A stretch of 40,471 nucleotides of DNA, taken from Microcaldota archaeon (lineage in GTDB: Archaea; Micrarchaeota; Micrarchaeia; Burarchaeales; JACRGF01). The DNA lies in contig JACRGF010000065.1 in the NCBI GenBank assembly GCA_016212395.1, positions 1 through 40,471 on the forward strand, given 5' to 3'. The notes under the pieces are model-generated. The model searched no databases and was not told where the DNA came from. It saw only the letters and a list, made by a program, of their open reading frames with translations. Numbering within the stretch: the first letter of the stretch is position 1; every line of letters begins with the position of its first letter. The position numbers were made by a program, and so were the translations under genes. Shown one piece after another: positions 18,164 to 24,456 of the stretch.

Positions 18164-19111
18164 ATGTACTTGAAAATTTTGGTGACTGGCGGCGCAGGGT
18201 TTATTGGAAGCCATTTGGTTGACCGGCTTGTCGAGCGAGGCGATGAGGTTGTCGTTTACGATAATTTCAGCCCTTATTATTCCGGAAAAGAAAAAAACAT
18301 TCAAAAACACGTTGATGGGAAAAACAAGAACTTTCAATTGGTGCGTGCTGATATCCTCGATTTTGAAAAACTATGTGCGTCTATTAAAGGTTGTGATGCG
18401 GTTGTTCATTTGGCTGCGCAGCCTGGAGTGCGTTATTCCTTGGAGAACGCAAGCGAGGTTGCCAAGATTAATGTTGATGGCACTGTGAATGTTTTGGAAG
18501 CGTGCGTTAAAAGCACTGTGAAGAAACTTGTTTTCGGCTCGTCTTCTTCTGTTTACGGAGATGTTGAAAAGCTGCCTGCGCGGGAGGAGTACGCGTGCAA
18601 CCCTATTTCTCCTTACGGCGCGAGCAAGCTTGCTGGTGAAAAGTTTTGCGAGTGTTATTCCCGCATGTTCGGCTTGCAGATCCCAATACTTCGTTTTTTC
18701 ACTGTTTACGGCCCGAGGCAGAGGCCTGACATGGGCATTCACAAGTTCGTCAAAGCAGTTATGGACGGCGGTGAGATAACAGTTTTCGGTGGGGGGAAGC
18801 AGACGCGTGATTTTACTTTCGTGAGCGACATTGTTGAAGGAGTTTCGTCTGCTGTTGACAAGAAAGTTGAAACGACTCCAATAAATTTGGGTGGTGGGAA
18901 CAATATTTCCGTGAACGAATTAGTGAAAGCAATTGAGGAAGCGTGCGGAAAGAAAGCCAAAATAAAGAATGTCGAGTGGCAGAAGGGCGACGTGAAGGAC
19001 ACGCTTGCAAGCAACGAGAAGGCTGGAAAGCTGCTCGTGTGGAAGCCGAGAGTGAAGATTCACGATGGCTTAAAGGAGTACGTAAAGTGGCGGCAGTTTT
19101 CTTCTGCTTAG
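18164..19111 (+). CDS. NAD-dependent nucleotide-sugar epimerase (GalE/CapI-like SDR)
   Basis: 315 aa from the ATG at 18164. Extended SDR: the nucleotide-binding VTGGAGFIGSHLVDRLVERG, VVVYDNFSPYYSGK, VVHLAAQPGVRYSLENA (as in UDP-glucuronate/UDP-glucose 4-epimerases), the Ser-Tyr-Lys catalytic set in GSSSSVYG and YGASKLAGE, then FTVYGPRQRPDMGIHKFV and TRDFTFVSDIVEG. This combination is typical of UDP-hexose or UDP-hexuronate 4-epimerases, though the exact sugar is open. The 3' end overlaps the convergent GT2 gene by 42 bp. Its role is probably to make an activated sugar for the adjacent transferases. Confidence 0.9.
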   Translation: MYLKILVTGGAGFIGSHLVDRLVERGDEVVVYDNFSPYYSGKEKNIQKHVDGKNKNFQLVRADILDFEKLCASIKGCDAVVHLAAQPGVRYSLENASEVAKINVDGTVNVLEACVKSTVKKLVFGSSSSVYGDVEKLPAREEYACNPISPYGASKLAGEKFCECYSRMFGLQIPILRFFTVYGPRQRPDMGIHKFVKAVMDGGEITVFGGGKQTRDFTFVSDIVEGVSSAVDKKVETTPINLGGGNNISVNELVKAIEEACGKKAKIKNVEWQKGDVKDTLASNEKAGKLLVWKPRVKIHDGLKEYVKWRQFSSA

Positions 19112-20089
19112 CATTGCTGGAATTCCGATCGTCAACCCTATAAAATTGAATGTTCCCTCAAACAGCCAGACTAGTGGCGTTAGCATCAATTCTTTTTTGT
19201 GTTTTGCCACGCTCCAGTTTTTTGAAATGTAACTCGCGCTTCTAATCAAAAACAAGCAGAATACTGCGAATGCTGGAATGCTTGTTTGCGGTGCGAGCAT
19301 TGCTGGAATTGACAGTAGTGATGCAAAATTTGCTATTGGCGACAAGAGCGCCCTCCATTTTTCTTTCAAGTTCGCCAAATAAAACGCAAGCGAGTTTGCC
19401 GATACATACACTGCTTTTTTTGCTGTTCTTTCGAATGTCAAAGCTTCTGCGTGGTACCACAGTGATTTCGGCTCGAACACGACATTGTACCCAGAGCGTT
19501 TCACTTTTTTTCCAACGTCAACATCCTGCCCTCTTTCGAGTTTTTCGTTAAACCCTTCGATTTGCTTGAGCAGTTTCGTCCTATAAACCCAGCCGTTTGG
19601 AGGCGAGTAAGGCTTTGAATACTTTATGTCAAAATAATTTTCCCAGTAGTTCGCCAGAAATCCTTGCCGTATTTTCCAGACGTTCAGCCTTCCTATAACG
19701 CTTCCTGTCTTTTCGTTATTGAAGTGCTGCAACGCGTGCTTTAAATAGTCCTTGTCATATGCCGCGTCAGCTTCTGTTATAAACACGAATTCAGTACCCG
19801 TTTCTTTCAACGCCGTGTTTATCGCGTGTGACGAGCCTTTGCGAGTTGTTTTTATCACTTTTATTTGCTGGAACTCATGCACTATTTCCGGCGTCTTGTC
19901 TGTAGAACCGTCCAGCACGACTATCATTTTTTTCGGCTTGTGCGACTGGCTTGCGAGTGATTCGAGGCATTCGCGTATAGTAGCCCCACCATTTCTCACG
20001 GGAGTTATTATCGTAACTTCCAGTTCATCACCTTGCTGTTTTTTTTTATTTCTTCTGCGTAATTTTGTATTTGTGCTACTGCCTTGCAC
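19070..20089 (-). CDS. Glycosyltransferase family 2, membrane-anchored
   Basis: 339 aa in the track frame. GT2 core: VTIITPVRNGGATIRECLESL, MIVVLDGSTDKTPEIV, RKGSSHAINTALKE, FVFITEADAAYDKDYLKHAL (DxD-like acidic pair), and GFNEKLERGQDVDVGKKVK. Hydrophobic helices follow near residues 245-285 and 305-325. The start is uncertain. The ATG at 20089 lies 82 nt inside the DegT gene and gives a Lys/Arg-rich leader (KLRRRNKKKQQ); no other ATG, GTG or TTG occurs before the first core strand, so either this leader is real or a CTG is used. It ends the leftward sugar operon and converges with the SDR gene. Confidence 0.85.
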   Translation of the reverse strand: MQGSSTNTKLRRRNKKKQQGDELEVTIITPVRNGGATIRECLESLASQSHKPKKMIVVLDGSTDKTPEIVHEFQQIKVIKTTRKGSSHAINTALKETGTEFVFITEADAAYDKDYLKHALQHFNNEKTGSVIGRLNVWKIRQGFLANYWENYFDIKYSKPYSPPNGWVYRTKLLKQIEGFNEKLERGQDVDVGKKVKRSGYNVVFEPKSLWYHAEALTFERTAKKAVYVSANSLAFYLANLKEKWRALLSPIANFASLLSIPAMLAPQTSIPAFAVFCLFLIRSASYISKNWSVAKHKKELMLTPLVWLFEGTFNFIGLTIGIPAMLSRRKLPPLYVLL

Positions 20090-21210
20090 ACTCCGTTTAT
20101 AGTCTCATCCGTCATTTTGCTGTATATTGGAACGCACAGCACTGAATTTGAAATTTTTTCAGTGTTAAGCATCGTTTCTCCCGTTCTGTACGCTTTTTGC
20201 TGGTGCACTGGAGGGTGGAAGTATTTTTTTGACGCTATGTTTTCTTTTTTCAGTGCTTCGTATACTTCGTTTCTTCCTACTCCGAATTTTTCTTCATTTA
20301 TCAATATCGCAAAGTCTTTGTATGTTGAAGTCGAATCGTGAGTTATCTCTTGAAACGTTATTCCAGGAATTTTTTCGAGCCTTGCAGTGTATTTATTCGC
20401 GTATTCATTCCTGTTTGCCACGTACTCGTTTATTTTCGAAAGCATTTCTATTCCCAGGGTAGCATTTATCTCTTCCATTCTAGCGTTCAACCCTGCGAAT
20501 TCGCAGTCGTAGTTCCCAGAGTCCCCGTAATTCCTTGCTATTCTCAGTTTTTTAGCAAGTTCAGAGTCATTTGTTGTGACTATTCCGCCTTCCATCGTCA
20601 CCAAAAGTTTCGTTGGGCTTGCGCTGAACACTTCGCATGTTCCGAAGCTTCCCACTTTTTTTCCAGATTGGGTTGCTCCCAGCCCGTGCGCCGAGTCGTA
20701 AACAATTTTTATTCCGCGCGCGTCTGCAATTTCCTGTATTTTTTTTGTTTCGCACGGGTTTCCGAAAACGTGAACGCCTATTATCCCTGCTGTTTCGCGC
20801 GTGATTTTTTCTTCCAAGTCTCCTATTGAAACGTTAAACGTTTTTTCATTGCATTCGATAAATTTTATTTTGCAATTATTCCACTTGCATGCGTGTGCAG
20901 TGGAGTGGAATGTAAAGCTTGGCACGAGCACTTCTTTTCCTTGCAGTCCGAGTGCCTGTATTGCGAGAACCAAGCCTGAAGTGCAGGAAGAGACGCATAC
21001 TGCTTCTTTTACTCCTGAATACTCCGCTATTTTTGCTTCAAGCATTTTCACGTTCTCGCTGTTCGTGACCCTGTTGCTTTCAAGGATTTTCCTTATTTTT
21101 TCCATGAATTGTTCTGTTGCGTAATCCTTTATTGTCGGCCTTATTATCGGTATTTGTTCTTCGAATATCGGCTTTCCTCCAAGTATCGCTGGTTTTTCTT
21201 CCATATGCAT
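20008..21210 (-). CDS. DegT/DnrJ/EryC1 family sugar aminotransferase (PLP)
   Basis: 400 aa from the ATG at 21210, which shares a base with the upstream stop (TGATG coupling). Fold type I aminotransferase: VKEAVCVSSCTSGLVLAIQA (PLP phosphate loop), EVLVPSFTFHSTAHACKW, IGVHVFGNPCE, IVYDSAHGLGA (Asp to pyridine N), SASPTKLLVTMEGGIV with the Schiff-base Lys, and NARMEEINATLG. These enzymes convert keto-nucleotide sugars to amino sugars. With the acyltransferase two genes upstream this suggests synthesis of an N-acylated amino sugar. No 4,6-dehydratase is adjacent unless one of the SDRs serves that role. Confidence 0.92.
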   Translation of the reverse strand: MHMEEKPAILGGKPIFEEQIPIIRPTIKDYATEQFMEKIRKILESNRVTNSENVKMLEAKIAEYSGVKEAVCVSSCTSGLVLAIQALGLQGKEVLVPSFTFHSTAHACKWNNCKIKFIECNEKTFNVSIGDLEEKITRETAGIIGVHVFGNPCETKKIQEIADARGIKIVYDSAHGLGATQSGKKVGSFGTCEVFSASPTKLLVTMEGGIVTTNDSELAKKLRIARNYGDSGNYDCEFAGLNARMEEINATLGIEMLSKINEYVANRNEYANKYTARLEKIPGITFQEITHDSTSTYKDFAILINEEKFGVGRNEVYEALKKENIASKKYFHPPVHQQKAYRTGETMLNTEKISNSVLCVPIYSKMTDETINGVCKAVAQIQNYAEEIKKNSKVMNWKLR

Positions 21211-22184
21211 CACGGCAAATAATTATAGTAAACCCTGTCCTTCGGGTTTTTTATCTTGTTTTCTTCCATTTCTTTTTTTATTTCTTCTATTCCTTGGGGC
21301 ACTGTTTTCGTAATTTCAAATCCAAGCTCTTTTTTAACTCTCGTAAAATCCACTCTGTACGTTCGCTGGTCTTTTATTTCTTTCACGTAATCTATTTTCG
21401 TTCCAGAAATTTTTTCAGCGACTAGTTCTGCAAGCTGTTTTATCGTGTAATTTTCTTTGTCGCAACCACAGTTGAATACTTTCTTGCTTAATTTTTCATT
21501 TGGTGCTTCAACGCATGTCTGAACCGCGCGTGCCGCGTCTGCCACGTGAAGGAATGGGCGCCACTGGCCTCCTCCAAAAACGCTGATTTCTTTTTCAACT
21601 GATGCTTTCATTGAAAAATAATTGACTACCAAGTCAAAGCGCATTCTCGGAGACAAGCCATACAATGTTGCGAGCCTTAAAATGCAAGGGTGAAACGTTT
21701 CATCCTCCATTTCAAGCAATTCTTTTTCTGAAGTCACTTTAGTCATCGCATACAGCGAAACTGGGTTCAGTGGCGAGTCTTCAGTAAGCACTTCTTCGTT
21801 TTGCCCGTAGTTGCTGCACGTTGAAGCGAACACGAGTTTGTTTATGCCTCTTTTTTTTGCCTGCCTTGCCAAATTCATTGTTGCGGAATAGTTAACGCGC
21901 ACTGCTAAGTCTGCCTGCATGTTGCACGCAGCATCCCCAACTATCGCAGCCAAGTGCACCACTGACTCGATTCCTTCCAGAGTTTTCTCCACTATGTTGA
22001 AATCAGTGATATTGCCGTTCACTAATTCCAGCCTCTCGTGCCCTTGTATTTCTTCAAGCGATTTTTGGCTGTACAAAAAATTATCCAAAACCCTTACTCC
22101 ATACCCTGCTTTCAGCAAGTTTCTCGCAAGTATCGAGCCAACGTACCCCGCTCCGCCTGTAACTAAAATGCGTTTGCTTGCCAT
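21210..22184 (-). CDS. NAD-dependent epimerase/dehydratase (extended SDR)
   Basis: 324 aa from the ATG at 22184 (MASKRILVTGGAGYVGS). The N-terminal VTGGAGYVGSILARNLLKAG binds NAD(P). Next come VVHLAAIVGDAACNMQADLA, the catalytic FASTCSNYG and YAMTKVTSE, then RLATLYGLSPRMRFDLVVN, GGQWRPFLHVADAARA and YRVDFTRVKKELGF. The GDAACN and STCSNYG variants resemble a subgroup often found in archaeal and bacterial surface-polysaccharide loci rather than classical GalE. The precise reaction is unknown. It sits between the acyltransferase and the aminotransferase, coupled to the latter. Confidence 0.9.
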   Translation of the reverse strand: MASKRILVTGGAGYVGSILARNLLKAGYGVRVLDNFLYSQKSLEEIQGHERLELVNGNITDFNIVEKTLEGIESVVHLAAIVGDAACNMQADLAVRVNYSATMNLARQAKKRGINKLVFASTCSNYGQNEEVLTEDSPLNPVSLYAMTKVTSEKELLEMEDETFHPCILRLATLYGLSPRMRFDLVVNYFSMKASVEKEISVFGGGQWRPFLHVADAARAVQTCVEAPNEKLSKKVFNCGCDKENYTIKQLAELVAEKISGTKIDYVKEIKDQRTYRVDFTRVKKELGFEITKTVPQGIEEIKKEMEENKIKNPKDRVYYNYLP

Positions 22185-22203
22185 TTCAATCACGTTTTCA
22201 ATC

Positions 22204-22605
22204 TTAAATCTTTTTTATTATTTTTGCAGGAACGCCATAAGCCACCACGTTCGGAGGCACGTTTTTATTTACGAATGAGTGGGCGCCGATAATGCTATTC
22301 TCACCTATTGTCACTCCTGGCATTATCGTCGTGTGGGAGCCTATTCTTGCGTTTTGCTTTATCGTAACTTTTCCTTTTTTGCCGTCAATTGTAGACCAAG
22401 AGTAAATTGAGCAGTGTGAGCCTACTTGGGCGTTTTTTTGTATTTCCACTCCGTATTTCGCATTTATGTACGTGAACATGCCTACATCTGTTTGTTCTTC
22501 CAGCTTCAGATTTTCATTATGCTGGCATGCCCAGTTCCATCTAGTCATTCCCTTCTCATCGAACTCTGGAGGCTTCCAGTTTTTGAATCTCGTTTCATCT
22601 CCCAC
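22204..22605 (-). CDS. Hexapeptide-repeat N-acyltransferase
   Basis: 133 aa starting with GTG at 22605, with GAGGT about 9 nt upstream overlapping the previous stop. Left-handed beta-helix coils: VEIQKNAQVGSHCSIYSW, GKVTIKQNARIGSHTTI, MPGVTIGENSIIGAHSFVNK, closing with NVPPNVVAYGVPAKIIKK. The short length and the N-terminal TDVGMFTYINAKYGVEI match small sugar acetyltransferases in amino-sugar loci (WbpD/FdtC-like group). The likely substrate is the amine made by the DegT enzyme two genes downstream; this is inference from context. Confidence 0.87.
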   Translation of the reverse strand: MGDETRFKNWKPPEFDEKGMTRWNWACQHNENLKLEEQTDVGMFTYINAKYGVEIQKNAQVGSHCSIYSWSTIDGKKGKVTIKQNARIGSHTTIMPGVTIGENSIIGAHSFVNKNVPPNVVAYGVPAKIIKKI

Positions 22606-22617
22606 GTATCTCTGACC

Positions 22618-23490
22618 TCACGCGTTAATTGCTTGTTTTAAGTTTATAAAACATGCATTCAATCCATTGATTTCCGCCAGCAATCCTTTGAGTTTTTCGT
22701 ACACTTTTTCATTCAAACCATTGTGCACTATTTCCTTTCCGTAATTCCTGCAAACATGCACTTTCGCGCTCACAAGCCCGTCTAGTTGGATTATTTTTTT
22801 CGCGCGTTCGAAATCGTTTCTCGTCGGGTCCCAATTTTGAGGAATGTTCACGAGCTTGCATCCTTTGACTTTTTGCGGGTGAATTATTGATGCGCGCAAG
22901 CCTGTTTCGCTTGACACTGCATTTTCAGTTATTTTCGTTTTATGGTCTGCAGAGCCTGCAATCGCATACTCTAATTCACTCAATGCTTCCAGCAGGTTTT
23001 CGTTCATTCCCCAGCCAGGAGGCCTGAATATTTTTACGAACGGAATTTTCGCTTGCTTGAATATTTCTTCCGCTCGCTCTATTCTCTTCACACACTCTTC
23101 GTAATTCAAGTTCGTGAATTCTGCCCCGTACGGATATTTTGTTTGATAGTGATATAACCCGTGCACTGCAACTTCAAAATTCCTTGTCTTCACTTTCCCG
23201 CGCAGCCACTTGCACCATTCGGGGTGGTTCGTGAGCAGAAACTTTTCTTTTTCCCACACTTTCACTCTGCTTCCAAGCAGAAAGTCGAAACGCCTGCGTA
23301 TTCTCCCAGGCGATTGCTTGTACCCCCAGTCAGGAGTGGTAAACAAAGTTATTTTCAGTTCAGGAAACTCGTCCACAAGCAAGTTCAAGTAGCGGAAAAC
23401 GCCTTCGTCCATGTCGCCCCCGCAATCGCCGTAATCTTTGCTTCCGCCTGGGTGAACGTCGTCAATGTTCAAGTTAAAGCAAGCTTTCAT
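22618..23490 (-). CDS. Polysaccharide deacetylase-like (NodB fold) protein
   Basis: 290 aa from the ATG at 23490 (MKACFNLNIDDVHPGG); a GTG three codons upstream is the alternative. The NodB homology features are the metal Asp pair in NLNIDDVHP, a KITLFTTPDW strand, the His pair VAVHGLYHYQ (H-x3-H), and FRPPGWGMNENLLEAL (the R-P-P substrate loop). Asp-Asp plus H-x3-H is the usual divalent-metal site of de-N-acetylases, so activity is plausible. The rest is a divergent TIM-like barrel. It is first in the leftward operon with acyltransferase, SDR, DegT and GT2 genes, and may trim N-acetyl groups from the glycan or a precursor. Confidence 0.83.
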   Translation of the reverse strand: MKACFNLNIDDVHPGGSKDYGDCGGDMDEGVFRYLNLLVDEFPELKITLFTTPDWGYKQSPGRIRRRFDFLLGSRVKVWEKEKFLLTNHPEWCKWLRGKVKTRNFEVAVHGLYHYQTKYPYGAEFTNLNYEECVKRIERAEEIFKQAKIPFVKIFRPPGWGMNENLLEALSELEYAIAGSADHKTKITENAVSSETGLRASIIHPQKVKGCKLVNIPQNWDPTRNDFERAKKIIQLDGLVSAKVHVCRNYGKEIVHNGLNEKVYEKLKGLLAEINGLNACFINLKQAINA

Positions 23491-23518
23491 GTTTTGCACG
23501 CATTCTGTTTGGAATGAA

Positions 23519-23532
23519 CAACGTTTATTAAC
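23519..23532 (-). promoter_or_regulatory. TATA box of the amino-sugar operon
   Basis: TGTTAATAAACGTT on the minus strand lies about 25-40 nt before the deacetylase start codons. It is the best promoter candidate for the five-gene leftward operon. Confidence 0.45.
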
Positions 23533-23633
23533 ACTTTTTTTCTAATCCTATTCCATTCAACTCGCGGTATACGCGATGGAGGTCAAACTAATTATGAGGC
23601 GAGCAAACAACTAGCCGCAATTTGTGTTTACGC

Positions 23634-23681
23634 GGGCCCGTAGCTCAGATTCGAATTGCTATTCGAATACGCTGCGGTCCC
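23634..23681 (+). repeat. Duplicated tRNA-Arg 5' end forming a long hairpin
   Basis: CGGGCCCGTAGCTCAG occurs at 23633-23648 and again at 23700-23715, where the second copy begins the complete tRNA-Arg. The first copy is followed by ATTCGAAT, TGCT, ATTCGAAT and then GCTGCGGTCCC. GGGCCCGTAGC pairs with GCTGCGGTCCC (ten of eleven positions, one G-T), and the two ATTCGAAT words pair inside it, so 23634-23681 folds into one extended stem-loop. No D-stem partner, anticodon or T-arm follows, so it is not a second tRNA. Confidence 0.75.
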
Positions 23682-23700
23682 TCGTTCATTGCATTCACTC

Positions 23701-23933
23701 GGGCCCGTAGCTCAGCTTGGATAGAGCGGCAATAACTGTTTTGAGTCTAGAGTTTTGAGTTTCGATGTCAAGCCTGTAGACTGAAGACACGAGACTGTCG
23801 TTACCGTTAGCCTTCTAAGCTGTAGGTCGAGGGTTCAAAAGAGTTTTGAGTCGTGAGTTTCGAGTCTTGAGGTTTTTTTTCCTTCAAAACTCAAAACCGA
23901 AGACTGAAGACTCTGCGTTTCCCTCCGGGCCCG
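23701..23933 (+). tRNA. tRNA-Arg (anticodon TCT) with two non-canonical introns
   Basis: The acceptor GGGCCCG (23701-23707) pairs with CGGGCCC (23926-23932); discriminator G23933. The D-arm GCTC AGCTTGGATA GAGC is intact. Intron 1 (about 23729-23807, junction ambiguous by 1-2 nt; TAAC/GTTA can form the inner helix) falls at positions 26-28, at the base of the anticodon stem. The stem TTAGC/GCTGT then encloses loop CTTCTAA with no 37/38 intron; if G23729 is kept as base 27 the stem has a G-T closing pair. The T-stem GAGGG/CCCTC is perfect and loop TTCAAA+T is interrupted at 59/60 by intron 2 (about 23840-23919, inner helix AGAGT/ACTCT). Both introns carry TTTTGAGTC-type sequence. CCA is not encoded. 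Confidence 0.88.
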
Positions 23934-23937
23934 TTAG

Positions 23938-23947
23938 TTTTTTTTTT
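23938..23947 (+). terminator. Poly-T terminator after tRNA-Arg
   Basis: Ten T residues start five bases after the discriminator. Confidence 0.5.
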
Positions 23948-24035
23948 GGTTTTGAGTTTTCTGTTTTCAGTTTTGAGGTTTAGGAGTTTTGAGTATTCAC
24001 GTTCAGCAAAGTTTTTTTTGGGTGGGGTGTTGGTT

Positions 24036-24293
24036 ATGGAGGGAGAGGATAAGGCGAAGCAGATTTTGAATTTGATGGAGGGCGTCATCAGCGATTTGTC
24101 TATTCCAAAGAATATTCGGAAGGCTGTTTCAGAGGCGCGTGAAAAGCTTTCTTCAGAGGGCGAGTTGATTGTGCGTTCGAGCGGGGCGATTTACGCTTTG
24201 GGCGAGGTGAGCGAGGACATTAACATGCCCATGCACGCGCGCACGCAGATTTGGACTATCCTCAGCGCGCTTGAAACCATTCGAGAACCGTAA
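24036..24293 (+). CDS. UPF0147 family protein
   Basis: 85 aa, all-helical. ILNLMEGVISDLSIPKNIRKAV, then EGELIVRSSGAIYALGEVSEDINMPMHARTQIWTILSALETI match the archaeal UPF0147 family in length and pattern (SIPKNIR, NMP.HART..W). Its function is unknown; it is restricted to archaea as far as I recall. GGTGGGGTG precedes the ATG by about 7-15 nt. It is on the same strand as DP1 and DP2, separated from DP1 by a TTTTG-rich spacer and the repeated structured element, so the element rather than this gene is the immediate neighbour of DP1. Confidence 0.88.
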   Translation: MEGEDKAKQILNLMEGVISDLSIPKNIRKAVSEAREKLSSEGELIVRSSGAIYALGEVSEDINMPMHARTQIWTILSALETIREP

Positions 24294-24388
24294 GAATGGT
24301 TTCTGTGTTTCGAAGTTTTGGAGTTTTGCGTTGTTTTGTTTTTTTTCTCAAAACTCAAGACTGAAAATTGTGGACTGCAGATTAGAAT

Positions 24389-24454
24389 GGCGTCGTTAGG
24401 AAGAGGGGTGAATCCAGGGGTTTCGGGAGAAACCTTGGTTTCTCCCAAGACGCC
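24389..24454 (+). promoter_or_regulatory. Structured leader element, copy A, directly before DP1
   Basis: 66 nt closed by GGCGTC (24389-24394) pairing with GACGCC (24449-24454). Inside, GGGAGAAAC pairs with GTTTCTCCC around a CTTG loop. The same GAAACC can instead pair with GGTTTC just upstream (24419-24424) around a GGGA loop. GGGGTGAATCCAG (about 24405-24417) resembles an extended Shine-Dalgarno with one extra base. A near-identical copy precedes DP2 at 26038. It ends two bases before the first possible DP1 start (GTG 24457). Confidence 0.75.
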
Positions 24455-24456
24455 TT

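Noticed and set aside
23634-23700. 5' half of a split tRNA or a second tRNA-Arg
   Set aside because: Only 16 nt match the tRNA and the following sequence pairs with those 16 nt as a hairpin; no D-arm, anticodon or trans-pairing extension is seen.
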